A DNA stretch of 64,000 nt from Pampus argenteus. Its lineage: Eukaryota; Chordata; Actinopteri; Scombriformes; Stromateidae. This document shows positions 23,813 to 35,708 of the stretch, piece by piece. The position numbers and the translations under genes are program-made. Position 1 is the stretch's first letter, and each line of letters begins with the position of its first letter. The notes below the pieces were generated by a model. It had not been told where the DNA came from. It made no database searches and saw only the letters and a program-made list of their open reading frames with translations. Where the stretch lies: positions 6,256,501 to 6,320,500 of the forward strand of contig CM072879.1 in NCBI GenBank assembly GCA_036937835.1. The letters run 5' to 3'.

Positions 23813-25179
23813 TAAATACTGCTGTAGGTGAAAGGTGAATACACTTCCTACATACATAGAAGTATCTATAGATTTTAAGTCCATCCATGTAGGATTTTTA
23901 TTAATGTATTTGTTAACAACGATAGTCTAGTTTAGCTCTAGTATAGTATAGCTCTAGTTTCTCACATATGAACATTTGCTGGTTTTCTTATAATCCAGAG
24001 AACCAAATACTTTCTGGTCAAATGTAATCTGCAGTTTTGCTACTTTCTGACATGTTTCAAAGTGCATATTTTAAATGCCTGTTATTAGAGTCAACAGAAA
24101 ATGCACAGTGAGAGACCAGGGAATGACATGCAATAAGGGTCCCGAAGTCAAACTCAATAAGATGTATCAAGATTAGCTGCAGCCCTACAACAAAGAAAGC
24201 AATTTAGAAGTGTTTGTCGCTGTGAAAAGTATGTGGAAACAACTTTTGCATGAGTCATATGAATCTATGATTATATTAACATCAAGCTGTCTTCAAACTG
24301 GACATGGGACAGACTAGGGAGGAATATATATGAGAAGGAGAATGTATTTTCTCTGGGACAAAAGCCAACTTGATCTTTCAGAGACTTGGCAGCTTCCCCA
24401 GTGAAGAAGGAAAAAGGTACTATAGTATATGTACTATATATATATAATATTATATAATATAGTGTGTGTGTGTGCATGGGTCTGATTTTGGACAAAGTTT
24501 ACAGCTCTCATGTAGCAAATTGGCCTAAGACCTACTGAAATATAAACCAGTGAATTATGCATTTCAATGCCCATCAATAATTGACATGAAGAAAACACAT
24601 CAATAAGTCAGCATTTCTAAAATCAGCTCAGCCTCTTCCGACAGAAGTTTTTAGTTAGCTGAAAATAATCCTTGTGTTGCGAAGAACAAGAAAACATTCC
24701 TACTAACAGACAATAGATATTAAAGCAGAAGAAGAGATGTTTTTTTACTTGCAAGTCACCATTTTAATTAATCTCTTCTCAGTCTTGTTAGAATTAAATA
24801 TTTTATTACCAAAAAAAGAAAAAAGATGAAGAGACATTCTCTAATTCACTTCAAACGGAATAAAGTTAGTAAGAAAGCTCAACTCCCAACTTGGCATCTG
24901 CCTTCATCTCGGCTCCTTCCACACGAGGAGATAAAATAAACAAAAACTCCAATGGTTTCATGCTGTACCGTCATGTGCCTCATCTGGTTTGATGCCTCAG
25001 TAATGAAGTACACAATAAGGGTTGAAATACTTCCTGCCTCTCATGCAGTTCTCTCTGATTAAAAGGCCTTTATTGATAAGCAGGGCATGTGGAGAGCCTA
25101 GGTGTTTGATGCTCACTTCATCAAAACATTTCTTTTGAGTCCTATTGAAAGACAAGACGTGCATAGTTTGCACAGTTGA

Positions 25180-25219
<40 letters not shown>

Positions 25220-25734
25220 TCTCTCACACACACACACGCAACGAGAAAAACATTCACAGTAGTTATATTTGTTTCTTATGAGTTTAATTTTCAGAGTTAC
25301 AGTTAAAAAGTACGTTGTTATAACACCCCTCTCAGTAGAGAAGAATGTATCTTCCGTCTCCTGATTTGTTTCCAACATAATTAGTCTTTCTCAGTCAAAG
25401 TATCCCAGCCACTTTGATTCCATCAAGGGACAGAATGACAAGAACATTGGACATCAACGCTGTTTGCTTCCCTTGATCATTCAAAGCTACCCTGATTTCT
25501 GAAGGTGTGCGAGGATGCGACTGACAATTGTACGTAATAAAAAAAACATGAGGCGTGAGTGGAAGAATTACTGATCAGAGAGGCTGCAGATCAACAGTAA
25601 AGCTGCTCAAGTTTTTTTTTTTTAAAATAAACTGTAAGTAATTTGTATTAGACAAATTTAAATATTGTCCTAGATGAAAAGTTAAGAGATAACCTAAGTT
25701 ATTTGAGTTTTGCTGTTCAGACATTTCGCTCAAA
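23813..25734. other. Gene-free interval
   Basis: AT-rich unique sequence with small TA/TG patches near 24,430-24,475 and the CT/CA tract listed separately. No coding signal. Confidence 0.55.
25182..25237. repeat. (CT)n followed by (CA)n microsatellite
   Basis: About 34 bp of CT repeats, a short interruption, then CA repeats. The minus-strand frames rich in RERERE are read-through of this tract. Confidence 0.95.
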
Positions 25735-26020
25735 ACCACATCACCAAAATCATTGGGGATTCATCATCTGGTGACCATGAACATCTGAACAGAATTCTGT
25801 GCCCATTTGTCGAGTTACAGATGAGATGAGACAAGATAAGTGACAACTTTGACTTGCTGGTGGCACTGGAGGAAAAAGTCCTTAGGATACATCCTCTTGG
25901 CACAATGAATATGACAATCCATTGAACAGTTACTGGGATATTTTAGTCTGGACTAGACTGGTGGATCAACAGACTCACATTGTCATCCCTGGAGCTGTGC
26001 TGCTAGTGTGGCTAAAAAGA
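25735..26020 (+). repeat. Dispersed teleost-type repeat (family C)
   Basis: Contains a GGTGGCACTGGAGGAAAAAG block, AGGATACATCCTCTTGGCAC, GGGATATTTTAGTCTGGAC and TGGTGGATCAAC, ending GCTGTGCTGCTAGTGTGGC. I recall this ordered set as a very frequent non-coding repeat in teleost introns. The first 80 bp carries a second, diverged copy of the ATTCATCATCTGGTGACCATGA portion, so the unit may be partly duplicated. Confidence 0.55.
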
Positions 26021-26639
26021 GGAGACTTGAACACTTTTGAATATAAGTGGTTTGCTACATAGTAACTTGAATTTTCTGTGGGAGGAAAAGACTCATTTTG
26101 TTGACGCGAGTATGAGCTGGCAGACAAAAGAATCCGTGGTTGGTGGAAAGGGCAACTGGTGTACTTGTGTCAGCGGCATTGACACTGGGGAGATAAAGGT
26201 TGGGGGTGGCACATTGATTTCTGCTCTGATGTACGAACAGTTAGCTGTGGCAAATTAATGTGACGGTGCGCAATCTGCCCCGCTTGTCTCCCATTACACA
26301 GGACTGGAGCCCTGACAAGCCACAACTAATAGATAATGCATGTGAGGGAGTGAGATTGAGGGGAGAAAAAAAAAGAGAAAGAAATAGAAAAGAGCCAGTG
26401 GGGAGTGGTGAGTGAAATAAATTGCATAAGCAAAAACTGAACAGGAAGGTGCACAAAACGTCACGCAAATGAGGGAAGTGAAGAGAGGGAACAAGGGATT
26501 GAATGAGAGGAGAAAGCAATAAAGCTGTGGTGAGGAGAAGCAGGTTGGCTGTAAAGGGGCGATGGAGATGGAGAAAGAGGCCTGAGGGCATGCAGACAGG
26601 TCGATCGACATTTACCTCAGACACATGAAGACACACCGT

Positions 26640-26642
<3 letters not shown>

Positions 26643-26709
<67 letters not shown>
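26643..26709. repeat. Long (CA)n microsatellite
   Basis: About 67 bp of perfect CA repeat, the longest pure dinucleotide tract in the window. Confidence 0.97.
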
Positions 26710-26710
<1 letters not shown>

Positions 26711-26826
26711 TCCAGTTGAAACAGGAAAAAGGGACACAGGCGCACCCATGTATATACACACATATATAGATACACATATAGACATGCATGAACATAACAG
26801 AAACTTACTGTATAAAGACATACTGT

Positions 26827-26849
26827 ACACACACACACACACACACACA
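26827..26849. repeat. (CA)n microsatellite
   Basis: Uninterrupted CA tract. Confidence 0.95.
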
Positions 26850-26985
26850 GAGATGCAGGGTGCTGATGCTCAGCCAGTGTTTGCTTACACACATTCCCTC
26901 AGAATGATTAATGTCTCTTTGCTCCACACACTGACCCACGGGGCACAGTAGGCCAGTGGCTGAACACAATTTATTAAGTAGCACG

Positions 26986-26988
<3 letters not shown>

Positions 26989-27022
<34 letters not shown>
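26989..27022. repeat. (TG)n microsatellite
   Basis: Uninterrupted TG tract. With the CA tracts upstream it forms potential inverted repeats within 350 bp. Confidence 0.95.
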
Positions 27023-27024
<2 letters not shown>

Positions 27025-27251
27025 TTGTCTCACGGTCGAAAAGGGAACAGTGTGTATGCAGATGTTACATGCAGAGAGCTCTCCGCAGGGGTCTGGACAT
27101 TCAAGGGTTTTCAATCTTCTGTGGAGGAGGACGCACACACCATTGATAGACACACAGAGAAATAGAGAGAGCTGGTGTAGAAATTGGTTATAGCAGCGTT
27201 TCCATGGCGATGTCATCATTCTGTCTGGGTATATCCATCCCATATGTGTTT

Positions 27252-27279
27252 TTATATATATATATATATATATATATAA
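27252..27279. repeat. (TA)n microsatellite
   Basis: Uninterrupted TA tract. Confidence 0.95.
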
Positions 27280-28903
27280 ACACAGAAGTCACCTGTCTCA
27301 CCTGGAGGTGACAGCCAGAGGGAGACAGACATATCACAGTGACAGAGAGACATAGAGAAGAGACAGAAAGAGAGAGAGAGAGTCAAAACCACATCACATT
27401 CTATATTTATGTGTCACTAGGATATATTAATTTCAGTTGTTTATACGTTGTTGTTTTAGGGGGTCTTTATTGACTACATACAGCAGTAAAATAGATTGTG
27501 TTAGAGTTGATTGAATGTTTTTTAAAGCATTGCTCTGCCAGGCATCAGGCTCCATTACCGAACTGGTAAATCCTCATGAACCTTCATTTAACCTGAGATC
27601 CTCAAGCCGCGGCTTATTAGCTTTTCTCAGAGTCGAGGCTAACAGCCGGAGCTGATCAAACCTTTTCTGTGAAGGACCTAAGTCTCTGAAACGATCCGCT
27701 AGAGAAGATCTGCTTAGCTGAGTGTGTGTCTTCTTGTAATTGCTTTTAAAAATCACACTTTTTGTGCATAACTCGCCCCGGTTCTGGTTCAAACGTTCAT
27801 CTCCCTCTTATTTAAACCATTTCATTCAGTGGTTTCTATCCTCTCTGTTTTAAACCTGTCTCGTTTTATTGTCGTCTTATTTTGTATTTTATAGCGCAAT
27901 TGGTTGATGTTGTAAATAAGTAAATAACGTTTATATTGTTGCTATTCTTCTGAAAATAAATCCTTAAGTGAGACAATATCTTAAGACAAATTGAATCAGA
28001 AAGCACTATAGAGGCAATGCACACAAGTGATTTTTATCAACAAAAGATTGTCAAATAGAGAATTTTGAGTAACAGCCAGTTAAAGGTCTCATAAACAAAC
28101 TGGAAATAATCTTTATAACCTTAAATACATAATACTTTGTATGTTTACTAATGAGGAAATCTCAAAAAATTGCACAGTGGAACAAAACCTGTAGTGTATA
28201 CATCACTACTGTCACGTACTATGTATATTACTTTAATCAGAATTCATATAATGCGGTGATTTACCTCTGATTGTTGTGAAAATGACGGTACCGCAGCACT
28301 ATAACTGTGAGTGATACACAATGATGACATTCCTTAAGTGTGTGAGATCTTAACTTGCTGCACAGCTCACTATAAAGTACTGAGTGTTTATTATAGTGTG
28401 CATATTGCATCAGGAAACAAAAACAGAATATATATCCATACATAGTTGTACATAATAAAATATATTGTACATAAGTTTTAAAATGCTATGAAAATAATAT
28501 ACAAGATAAACAAACAAATAAAAATGATAGACTTCGGCTATACATCTTTTGTTCCGATTTATTTCAGGTTTTGGTGCAGTTGATGAGCTCCACCTTGGTG
28601 TCAGTCAGCAACATGCCTTTTCTTTCCTGTCCCTTCATTCTCCCAACTTTCCATTTCATATCTGTTCTTACTGCTGATTGACTATTCAAAAAGAGCATTG
28701 TGGTCACTGGAGGCCAAGTAGGGGCAGAGAAATGGGAGATTAGTTATGATCAAGTCCAGGATGGAATTATTTCATCTTCTTGACAGACCAACCAGAAATC
28801 CATACATCAAAAATAGGTGCGTACAGAAGCTGAAATAAAGTAGAAGACGGTACTAGAAAGCTGATAGTGTGAGAGCAGTGAAGACGTATTTCATCACTAT
28901 TTC

Positions 28904-28920
28904 AAAAAAAAAAAAAAAAA
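28904..28920. repeat. Poly-A run
   Basis: About 17 A residues. No retroposon body was recognised directly upstream. Confidence 0.8.
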
Positions 28921-30084
28921 GTGTCATACCAGTTCTCGCAGTAGCAGGAGATAAGTGAGAATACAGAGCAGGAGATCGAATCTGCATCACTCCGGTAAGA
29001 TGTAAGAAGTGAGGTTTTCAAGCTTTTGGCAAGTATTGCTGCACAAGACAAAGAAATAAAAAAAATAGTCGCCGGGCCACATATGTCATCCTGTCATCAT
29101 ACATACAGACTTCACAACGCACACATATTTCGCTTTAATGCAAATTTATATTCTTTTATATGCAAATATAGCTGGTATTAACATGTGATCTGGATATATG
29201 CTTAGTGACGTGTATGTTACCCGCAGGCTATCTCAGACTTAAGACGCATGTTACTATGGTAACAATCAGTGACACCTGCTGACCAGTAGCACCAAGCAAC
29301 AAAAAAAAAAAGAAATAATAGGAGATTGCTCATAATGTGTGTGTGTGTGTGTGAGCATTGAGAGAGTTTTCAGAGACAGCAGTAATTCACTATCCTGAGC
29401 CCGACTGAAGAATTGGCTGAAATCCTGTCCTGCCACGTTAGGAAGCCACAGCATCTCCGCTCCGGTTGCTCAACTGTGTTGTTTAATTTGTGACACGCGA
29501 ATTATTACAGAACTCTGAACTTTTACCTCACCTTTTGAGCAAAGCATCATTGATGGAGTCCTGTTGGGGCCCTGCGGTTAGCTTCTAAAAGCATGGCTGG
29601 TTACTTACTCCCTTCCTGATCCCTACCACATGTGCCCACAGCTCATACTGAAGAGGCTTTTTCACTGCCTCCATGGAGAAGTGCGGATGGCGCCTGACAG
29701 AGTCTGCAACATCATCTGTGCCACTTGGCAAGGTATCTGACAGAAACAGGCTGTTTTTTAATTGCGAGCTCCTTCAAATATTAAATGCTTGATTATTTTG
29801 TTTTTCCCCAATTACTCCTACAACTACAATCAAGATTGTTTATTTCAGTAATCATAAGGGATCTCTGGCTTCCTGACCCAGAGGTAGAAGATATCAGAGA
29901 TGAATATCAGAATGAAACTATGGAGGATCATGTTCCATGTTTTTATATCTTCTTTGAACAACTTTGACACTTTCAGTAAATACTGAGAACTTTAGTCAGA
30001 CTTTACCAGGTGGATTTTTTTTTCGTGAGGAATGTGGATTACATTTACATGTAATCCAATCCAATCATGATGCCAACATGTATC

Positions 30085-30428
30085 CTGTTTTTTCTGAATG
30101 ACTGAAGCTACGCAGGTGTGGGCTTGGTTAGTACATGGATTGAAAACCTCCTGGGAAAGCTAAATTGCTGCTGGAAGTGGGGACACTCTTCCCTCTGGTC
30201 CTAATAAATCCCAATTGCCCAGTGCAGCGACGGGAACACTGTGTTGTAGAAGATGCTGTCCTTCAGATGAGATGTTAAAATCCAGCTCCTGACTCCCTGT
30301 GGTCATTAAAGGTCTCATGGCACTTACTGCAAAGAGAAGGTGGTTCCCAGGTGTCCCAACCTGGCTCTTTCCATCTGGCCGCCTAATTACCCCCCAGTGT
30401 ATTTGGCTCAATGATTCCCTCCATCCTA
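30085..30428 (+). mobile_element. 5S-rRNA-derived SINE (SINE3 / Deu-domain type)
   Basis: The head resembles 5S rRNA: GAAGCTACGCAGGTGTGGGC (internal A box), TTGGTTAGTACATGGATTG and AACCTCCTGGGAAAGC (C-box region). The body has GATGAGATGTTAAAATCC, CTCCTGACTCCCTGTGGTCA and CATGGCACTTACTGCAAAGA, which I recognise as the Deu domain of SINE3/DeuSINE elements. Pol III would transcribe such an element, and a partner LINE would move it. The first roughly 50 nt of the 5S part are missing or diverged, so this is a 5'-truncated, old copy. It is a SINE and not a 5S pseudogene because the body follows without a break. Confidence 0.85.
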
Positions 30429-32641
30429 TCGCGTTGTGCATGCATTTACACCTGCTGTAAACATGTGTTTTTCCTGATCCAGAGAGTGTCCACATATAGC
30501 TGTCAATGCTTTGTGTAAACAGGTCATATATGGTGAAAGCCCAGGAAAAACTAAGTGGAGCTTTGAAACAGTAATCTATAAACGTAGTAATATAATCTCT
30601 ATATATAATATCTCTCATATTAAAACAACAGTTTGAAATATATTGAGCTGAATTAACTAATGGATGAGATCATGCCATTAATGCCATTCAAATGTGACTG
30701 CAGCCCTCCTGAGGGCTTCATCAGTGACGTCCATGTCTGCCTGCACGTCCCCGGGCAAAAGAACACCACCACGACGGATGATTACCACAAAACGAACCAC
30801 CGTCAGGAGGCAATGGCAAGCGCGTCCATTAGCATTCCTCTGCTGCAGTCCACACACACACACACACGTCACAAATAGTAAGACCACACGTCTATGCACA
30901 GTCGCTTACACGAGGTTAATACATAATTCATAGTAATGTAGCAAATGATGTATAGTTCCGGGGGTGCTACTGACAATGTGTAATAATGGAGCTACAGTCA
31001 CTGACAAATCTGCGCATAAACAAATGATCAGGATTATCATGAATAGAATGTGTGACGCTGCAGGCGCCCTGACATCTGTAGGACAGCAGATGTAAAAGAT
31101 GATTTGGCGCAGGGGTAATTGCATTGATGTCGTAAGAGTGTGATTGCTGCGTATGTCTGTGTGGCTGCTGGTGGGGCTGTTGGTGGCGGGGACGTTGCAG
31201 ATTTGATCTGAATTACATCTCATTTCATTCATGTTGGTGAAGTAACATGATTGTAGCCTTAGGATTTTTTTTTATTAACCCCTATGTAGACTTGTGGTTC
31301 AGATTCAGGACGTTTGTTAAAGAAAATCATTAATTTATTTGTTAGATTATGTGTGACATGTGACCTTTTTCAACTAAATAGTTCCAGGTACTAAAAGCTT
31401 ACAGGAGCTTAATCATTAATTCTCCAGTCAGACTAACACATTGGCACGGGATGATTTTTTCTTATTAATAGGCTCTTTGTTTCATAAGGTGGTCGACACA
31501 AAGTAACTATTGAACAAATGTGCACCCATCATCCTGATTGATACTATTGGTGATACAAATGTTGCTTACTTACTGCAGAATTAAGCAATTAGCAGACACA
31601 TGTACAGCAAACGTTGCCCTAAGGATAAAATCCCAGTAAATTTGTGAACTTTGATCATAATACCTTCTGCGAACTGTGATCCAAAGTTGAAGTTGCCCTC
31701 TCTGAGATAATCCCAGCATTTAAACTGGTGGTTACAAGCGATTTGTCCTGCGAGTCAGATTTCTTCCTGCGCCGCTGTCCTTACTCACAGTTATGAAACA
31801 CTCATGATGACTTGTGTCCTCAAGTCGTCACTTTTTAAGCTAACACCCGCAGAGAGAATCTCTCTGCAGTGTGAGAGAGACGATAACAAATGAATGTTAT
31901 TAGAGGAAAGAGAGAGCAGGAAAGCTGCAGCTTTGGAGGACAGATTAGCAGTAATGCCAGGTCATTTCAGCATGTGGCTATTAGGCTCTTACAAGACCTC
32001 AGTGGGAAAATGAAAGTGCAGCATAATTACCTGAGTCAGATTGCTATGAACTTCCAGCCTGGCAGACCACAAGTTTGGTACGCAGAGGAGAGCTCAGTGT
32101 TCTATCCCGCTAATGACCATAATCAATCATTTATCATACAGAATCAAAGACTGCGGACGGTTTGATTCTGTAGTAATTTAGTTTAAGAAGCTTTAGCCAC
32201 CAGAAACAATTGGCAGAGAGCTGATGCAGGGAAACAGTTAGCCAAATACGGCTCAAAGCTCCTTTTCACCAAAGGACAAACGCATTACTTTCAGCTGCCA
32301 CATAGAGGGATATGCTCTATATGTAAATATGTTGAGCATTATTTTGGGGATCGATTCTTTGGATTTGTTTTCTTACACATTCATAGCTAAACAAGGACCA
32401 GTAGAATCCAATTTGCTTGTAATTCTGTACATAACTTGCATTCACTATACACAGGCACCCACACAGAAAACGCTTGAATTTGAATGCAGCCAAGCAAACA
32501 AATACATGCATTTATAAGTCATTGCTGTGAGGTTGTACAGTGTGGATTGCATACTGTAGGGCCCATATAAGGGGTTTTGTGAGTCTGATTATCAAATATT
32601 TCATTGTTCTAAACAATGAGTGTTGTCTTTGTGTCTTGTAG
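30429..32641. other. Gene-free interval upstream of the putative exons
   Basis: Mostly unique sequence. The 31,890-32,165 part is listed separately as a possible conserved element. The short CA tract at 30,851-30,866 explains nearby open frames. Confidence 0.5.
31890..32165 (+). promoter_or_regulatory. Possible conserved non-coding element
   Basis: A 276-bp plus-strand frame is open but resembles no protein. Composition is even, without simple repeats. It has several homeodomain/PBX-like sites near its end (TAATGACC, AATCAATCA). It lies just upstream of the putative exon at 32.64 kb. Only cross-species conservation could support it. Confidence 0.2.
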
Positions 32642-32693
32642 ATGGAGAAACGTATGAGGATCCAGAAATTCAGACTGAGCTGGAGGAACTTCG
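32642..32693 (+). CDS. Putative small internal exon of an unidentified gene
   Basis: A 52-bp segment bounded by a good acceptor (TTTGTGTCTTGTAG, ending 32,641) and a near-consensus donor (TCG|GTAAGA at 32,694). In the phase needing one upstream base it reads GETYEDPEIQTELEELR, an acidic, helix-prone peptide. A second frame is also open (MEKRMRIQKFRLSWRNF) but does not continue into the next exon. The preferred phase joins in frame to the segment at 34,780-34,822, about 2.1 kb downstream. I do not recognise the protein. No other exon of it was identified in the window. It might be a chance pair of splice motifs. Confidence 0.5.
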
Positions 32694-34779
32694 GTAAGAA
32701 AAAAAAAAAAATACAATCAGTTATTCATCCAGTGCATTCACTAGAGTATACTTTACTTCTAATTAATATGCAGGTTAAATAGTGTTAGAGTGATGAAATA
32801 TAATTTGACAATTCATGTTTTACAATAGGTGTAATAAGGTTGGTTATATAAAGAAGCACCAATATGATTGAGCAGCACAGCAAACAATAATAATTAAAAC
32901 TCTCCCTAAACAAACAAAAAGTAGGTGAAGATAAATTCTTTAATATGTATCTAAGCACTTGTAAAAAAGAATGTGCTTTAAAAAAAAAAAAAAAAGGATG
33001 GTAGATTACAGTCACAGTCTAAATGGTGTCACAGTAAATTACTGTGACACCATTTAAACCATGGCCCCGGGCCAGAATTATGTACAAAGGTCTGATTACT
33101 CATTGAAATTGCCCTTTAAACCTAAAACTTCTCATTTATCTCTTGCTGGTGAGATTAATTTAGCACACACACACAATCTGGATTCTGCTCGGTAAACAGT
33201 GGGAAGAGTGAGGAGCACACTAAGGAAAAATTCTGCACCTTTGTCTGTCAGCATTTGGGGAGTTTGGATTTGCTGTGCTGTGCTCCTTCACAGGCTTATG
33301 TTGAAACTCCACATAACACCACCATAATATCTAAGGTATGACTTGTGGGAATATAGATATTCAGCTAGAAGAACATTTGGGAATCACAGAGAGCAGATGG
33401 CAGCGACGTATATGTATGTTTAGTGAATATTTATAAGACTGTGGGAGATGAAGAAAACTGCAACGTCGCTATAAGGGGAAAATACTATACGTAAACAGAT
33501 CCTATAATCAGTGCTTATAAAGCAAGAAAATAATCTGGCACTACTTTGTAGTTATAAGGCATCCTTTATAATAAAAAAAGAAAGAATAATCAAATGGAAT
33601 GAACTGGTTTAATAATGGTTACTTTAATAATTTACAAATGCTTAATAGATTCCTGCAGCAATCCATCAGCAGTTGTAAATGTTAACAAGTTGTTAATAAA
33701 TTGATTTTAGTTTGGATGCTCTGCAGCAGTTTTTGGAAGGGTCTTTCCAAAAGAACTACCTAAAAAAAATAAAAGGACAAAGCAAGTGTTACACCAGAGG
33801 ACTATTTCACACACGTTTCTGTAATTAATGGTCTTTTGACAACCTATAAATCCTATAAACTGGGGTACCATATAAGAAAGTTCTCCAAAAAGTCTTTAAA
33901 AATGAGGATTTTAACACTGGTGTTGCTTTTTCTACAAACGCTTTTGTAGTTTTTCTGTATTATTAAATAGTTTGCAGCAGAGATAGAGAGAGGAAAGACA
34001 GGTGATAAAACAGTTGGAGTTTGCTGCTAATGGCATATATCCAATCAAATTGTCAATGTATATGCAGTAAATGCCAATATTTATCGACAACTGACACATT
34101 TTTAACATGGCTCTCATTACTTACAACAAAAGAAATGATTCTCGTTTGTATACTGTATGTCACTTGCGAAACAAAAGAAGATGACTGTACGGCGAGCTAA
34201 TTCAAACGAGTAAAGTACAACCGTGAAGTATCCATTAGTGACACTGATCATTAACGAGCCGTGGATGTGTATGTAAGGTGCTCGTAAAACACAAACACTG
34301 TCCGAACAACAAAGAGCAGACACGGATACAAAAGCATCACTTACACTTGCTTACATGTCTGCTCTGTGCACTGACAAGATGTATTGCCAATCACTTGTTT
34401 ATAGTGTAACATGCATATTTTAAGAGGTATTGATGGTTCATTCTAGGTGTGCATATATATAATTAATTTACATATTCATATATATATATATATATAATTC
34501 ACCACCTCCAAAGGCTGCTTGTTGTTATTGGCAGAATGGATTTGTCTTTGACCGGGTTTGACTTTGTGGCTGCTGCTGGAGCTAAATCCCTGAGCTCCTC
34601 TTAGTCTCCTCACGAGACAGCATCTAATGAAACATTTAAATATTTATGTGTTGAAACTTGTTTACCTCCCTCTGTCTGGTTGTTCTGTAGGGTGGACGAG
34701 GGGGGAAAGCTGACTCTCACTCCGTTCTCTTTGAGCAATGTCCTTTCTCTCTTCTTTCATTTCTTCTCTTACTTATCAG
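32694..34779 (+). other. Putative intron between the two small exons
   Basis: About 2.1 kb, GT at the start and AG at the end, AT-rich. It contains the 37-bp perfect palindrome at 33,020-33,056 and an AT-rich TA tract near 34,455-34,496. No other gene is seen in it. Confidence 0.4.
33020..33056. repeat. Perfect 18-bp-arm palindrome
   Basis: Arms TAAATGGTGTCACAGTAA and its exact reverse complement around a single central A at 33,038. It may be a cruciform-forming site or the remnant of a short palindromic transposon. Confidence 0.95.
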
Positions 34780-34822
34780 AGTTGGTGAATTAATGAAGGT
34801 GAAGACAAAAGAGAAGACCAAG
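34780..34822 (+). CDS. Putative small internal exon, continues the frame from 32,693
   Basis: A 43-bp segment after a pyrimidine-rich acceptor (TTCTCTTACTTATCAG, ending 34,779) and before a donor (AAG|GTAGGA at 34,823). Joined to the upstream exon it completes an Arg codon and reads RVGELMKVKTKEKTK, lysine-rich, ending in phase 0. A competing strong acceptor (CTGGTTGTTCTGTAG, ending 34,690) lies 89 bp upstream. Its use would add a 33-codon tail that stops at 34,791-34,793. Very small charged exons occur in several vertebrate gene families, so I do not assign one. Confidence 0.45.
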
Positions 34823-35708
34823 GTAGGACAAATGGAGCCATGCGTTATTTTTATTATTGTTTTCTGTCACTGCCTCGTCCTCCACCTTTCCCGCCTTAAA
34901 TAGCTGACTGCGGTTCACAGTTTGCTTCTAAAATGAGACAGATAACAGCAAAGTGTGCACACATTCGCACATGTATGTACACCCCGTTGTTAGATGTTCA
35001 TTTCCAACACAGTGTCAGTGATAAATATAAACATCAGTTTGGAAAAGTAAGTGGAAGATCTTTTTTTTTTCAGAAGCTCATCATGTTGTCCTCTTGGCTG
35101 TTGACGAAGAAGCAAAAAAAAAAAAAAAAAAAAGCACGCTAAGGGTGTTCTGCAGCCTAGAAGAAACTGAATCACTGCTAAATGATGCAAGAAAAGCACT
35201 GATTTTGTTACTTGTGAATGACATTACTAGGCTGCGATGAATACAAAATAGGACAGTCCTCTCCTCTTTCCTACCATCGCATTTCTATGATGCCCCCTAA
35301 GAAAAACATCCATATAAAAGTAAAAGCACAAACATTAAGGAAAGCCACTCCAAATCCAGAAACACAACATGTACAAGAAAGCAAATGCATAGATGAGAAA
35401 AAAAAATTATCCAATTTTTCAAATTCTACAAATACTAAAAATACACATAGAAGATAAAAACACTCAAAAATTGCTTTTGATACATGAAGACTGCTTCACA
35501 TCATGGCTGTTTGTTTAGACGTAGTGGAAAAGATACTGTTTTACTGTAAAATATTCAGGGATTAATAGAATATTTTATTCCATTTAAAGAACTGTTACTG
35601 TTCAAATGTTGTTAGATAAAAGCAAGAAAAGGTACTTTTTTAAAAGAAGGGGGAAAGAAAAAATACAGTATATGATAGAATAAATATTGCATGTTACAGT
35701 TACACATG
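34823..35708. other. Gene-free interval before the LTR element
   Basis: AT-rich sequence with a poly-A run at about 35,115-35,133. The bases just before the LTR end in CATG, one copy of the target-site duplication. Confidence 0.55.
35115..35133. repeat. Poly-A run
   Basis: About 19 A residues. It could be the tail of an unrecognised retroposon, though no body was identified. Confidence 0.8.

Larger units (their letters stand above)
26021..30084. other. Gene-free interval rich in microsatellites
   Basis: Holds three CA/TG tracts, a TA tract, a GA-rich stretch near 27,365-27,382 and a purine-rich stretch at 26,340-26,590. Long open frames here (for example 26241-26795 on the minus strand) run straight through the CA tract. 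No exon is supported. Confidence 0.6.

Noticed and set aside
26241..26795. 184-codon minus-strand open frame
   Set aside because: It runs through the 67-bp CA tract (poly Cys-Val) and a purine-rich stretch. Other frames over the same DNA are also open, and there is no family resemblance.
30100..30180. 5S rRNA gene or pseudogene
   Set aside because: The 5S-like part is truncated and passes directly into a SINE3/Deu-type body.
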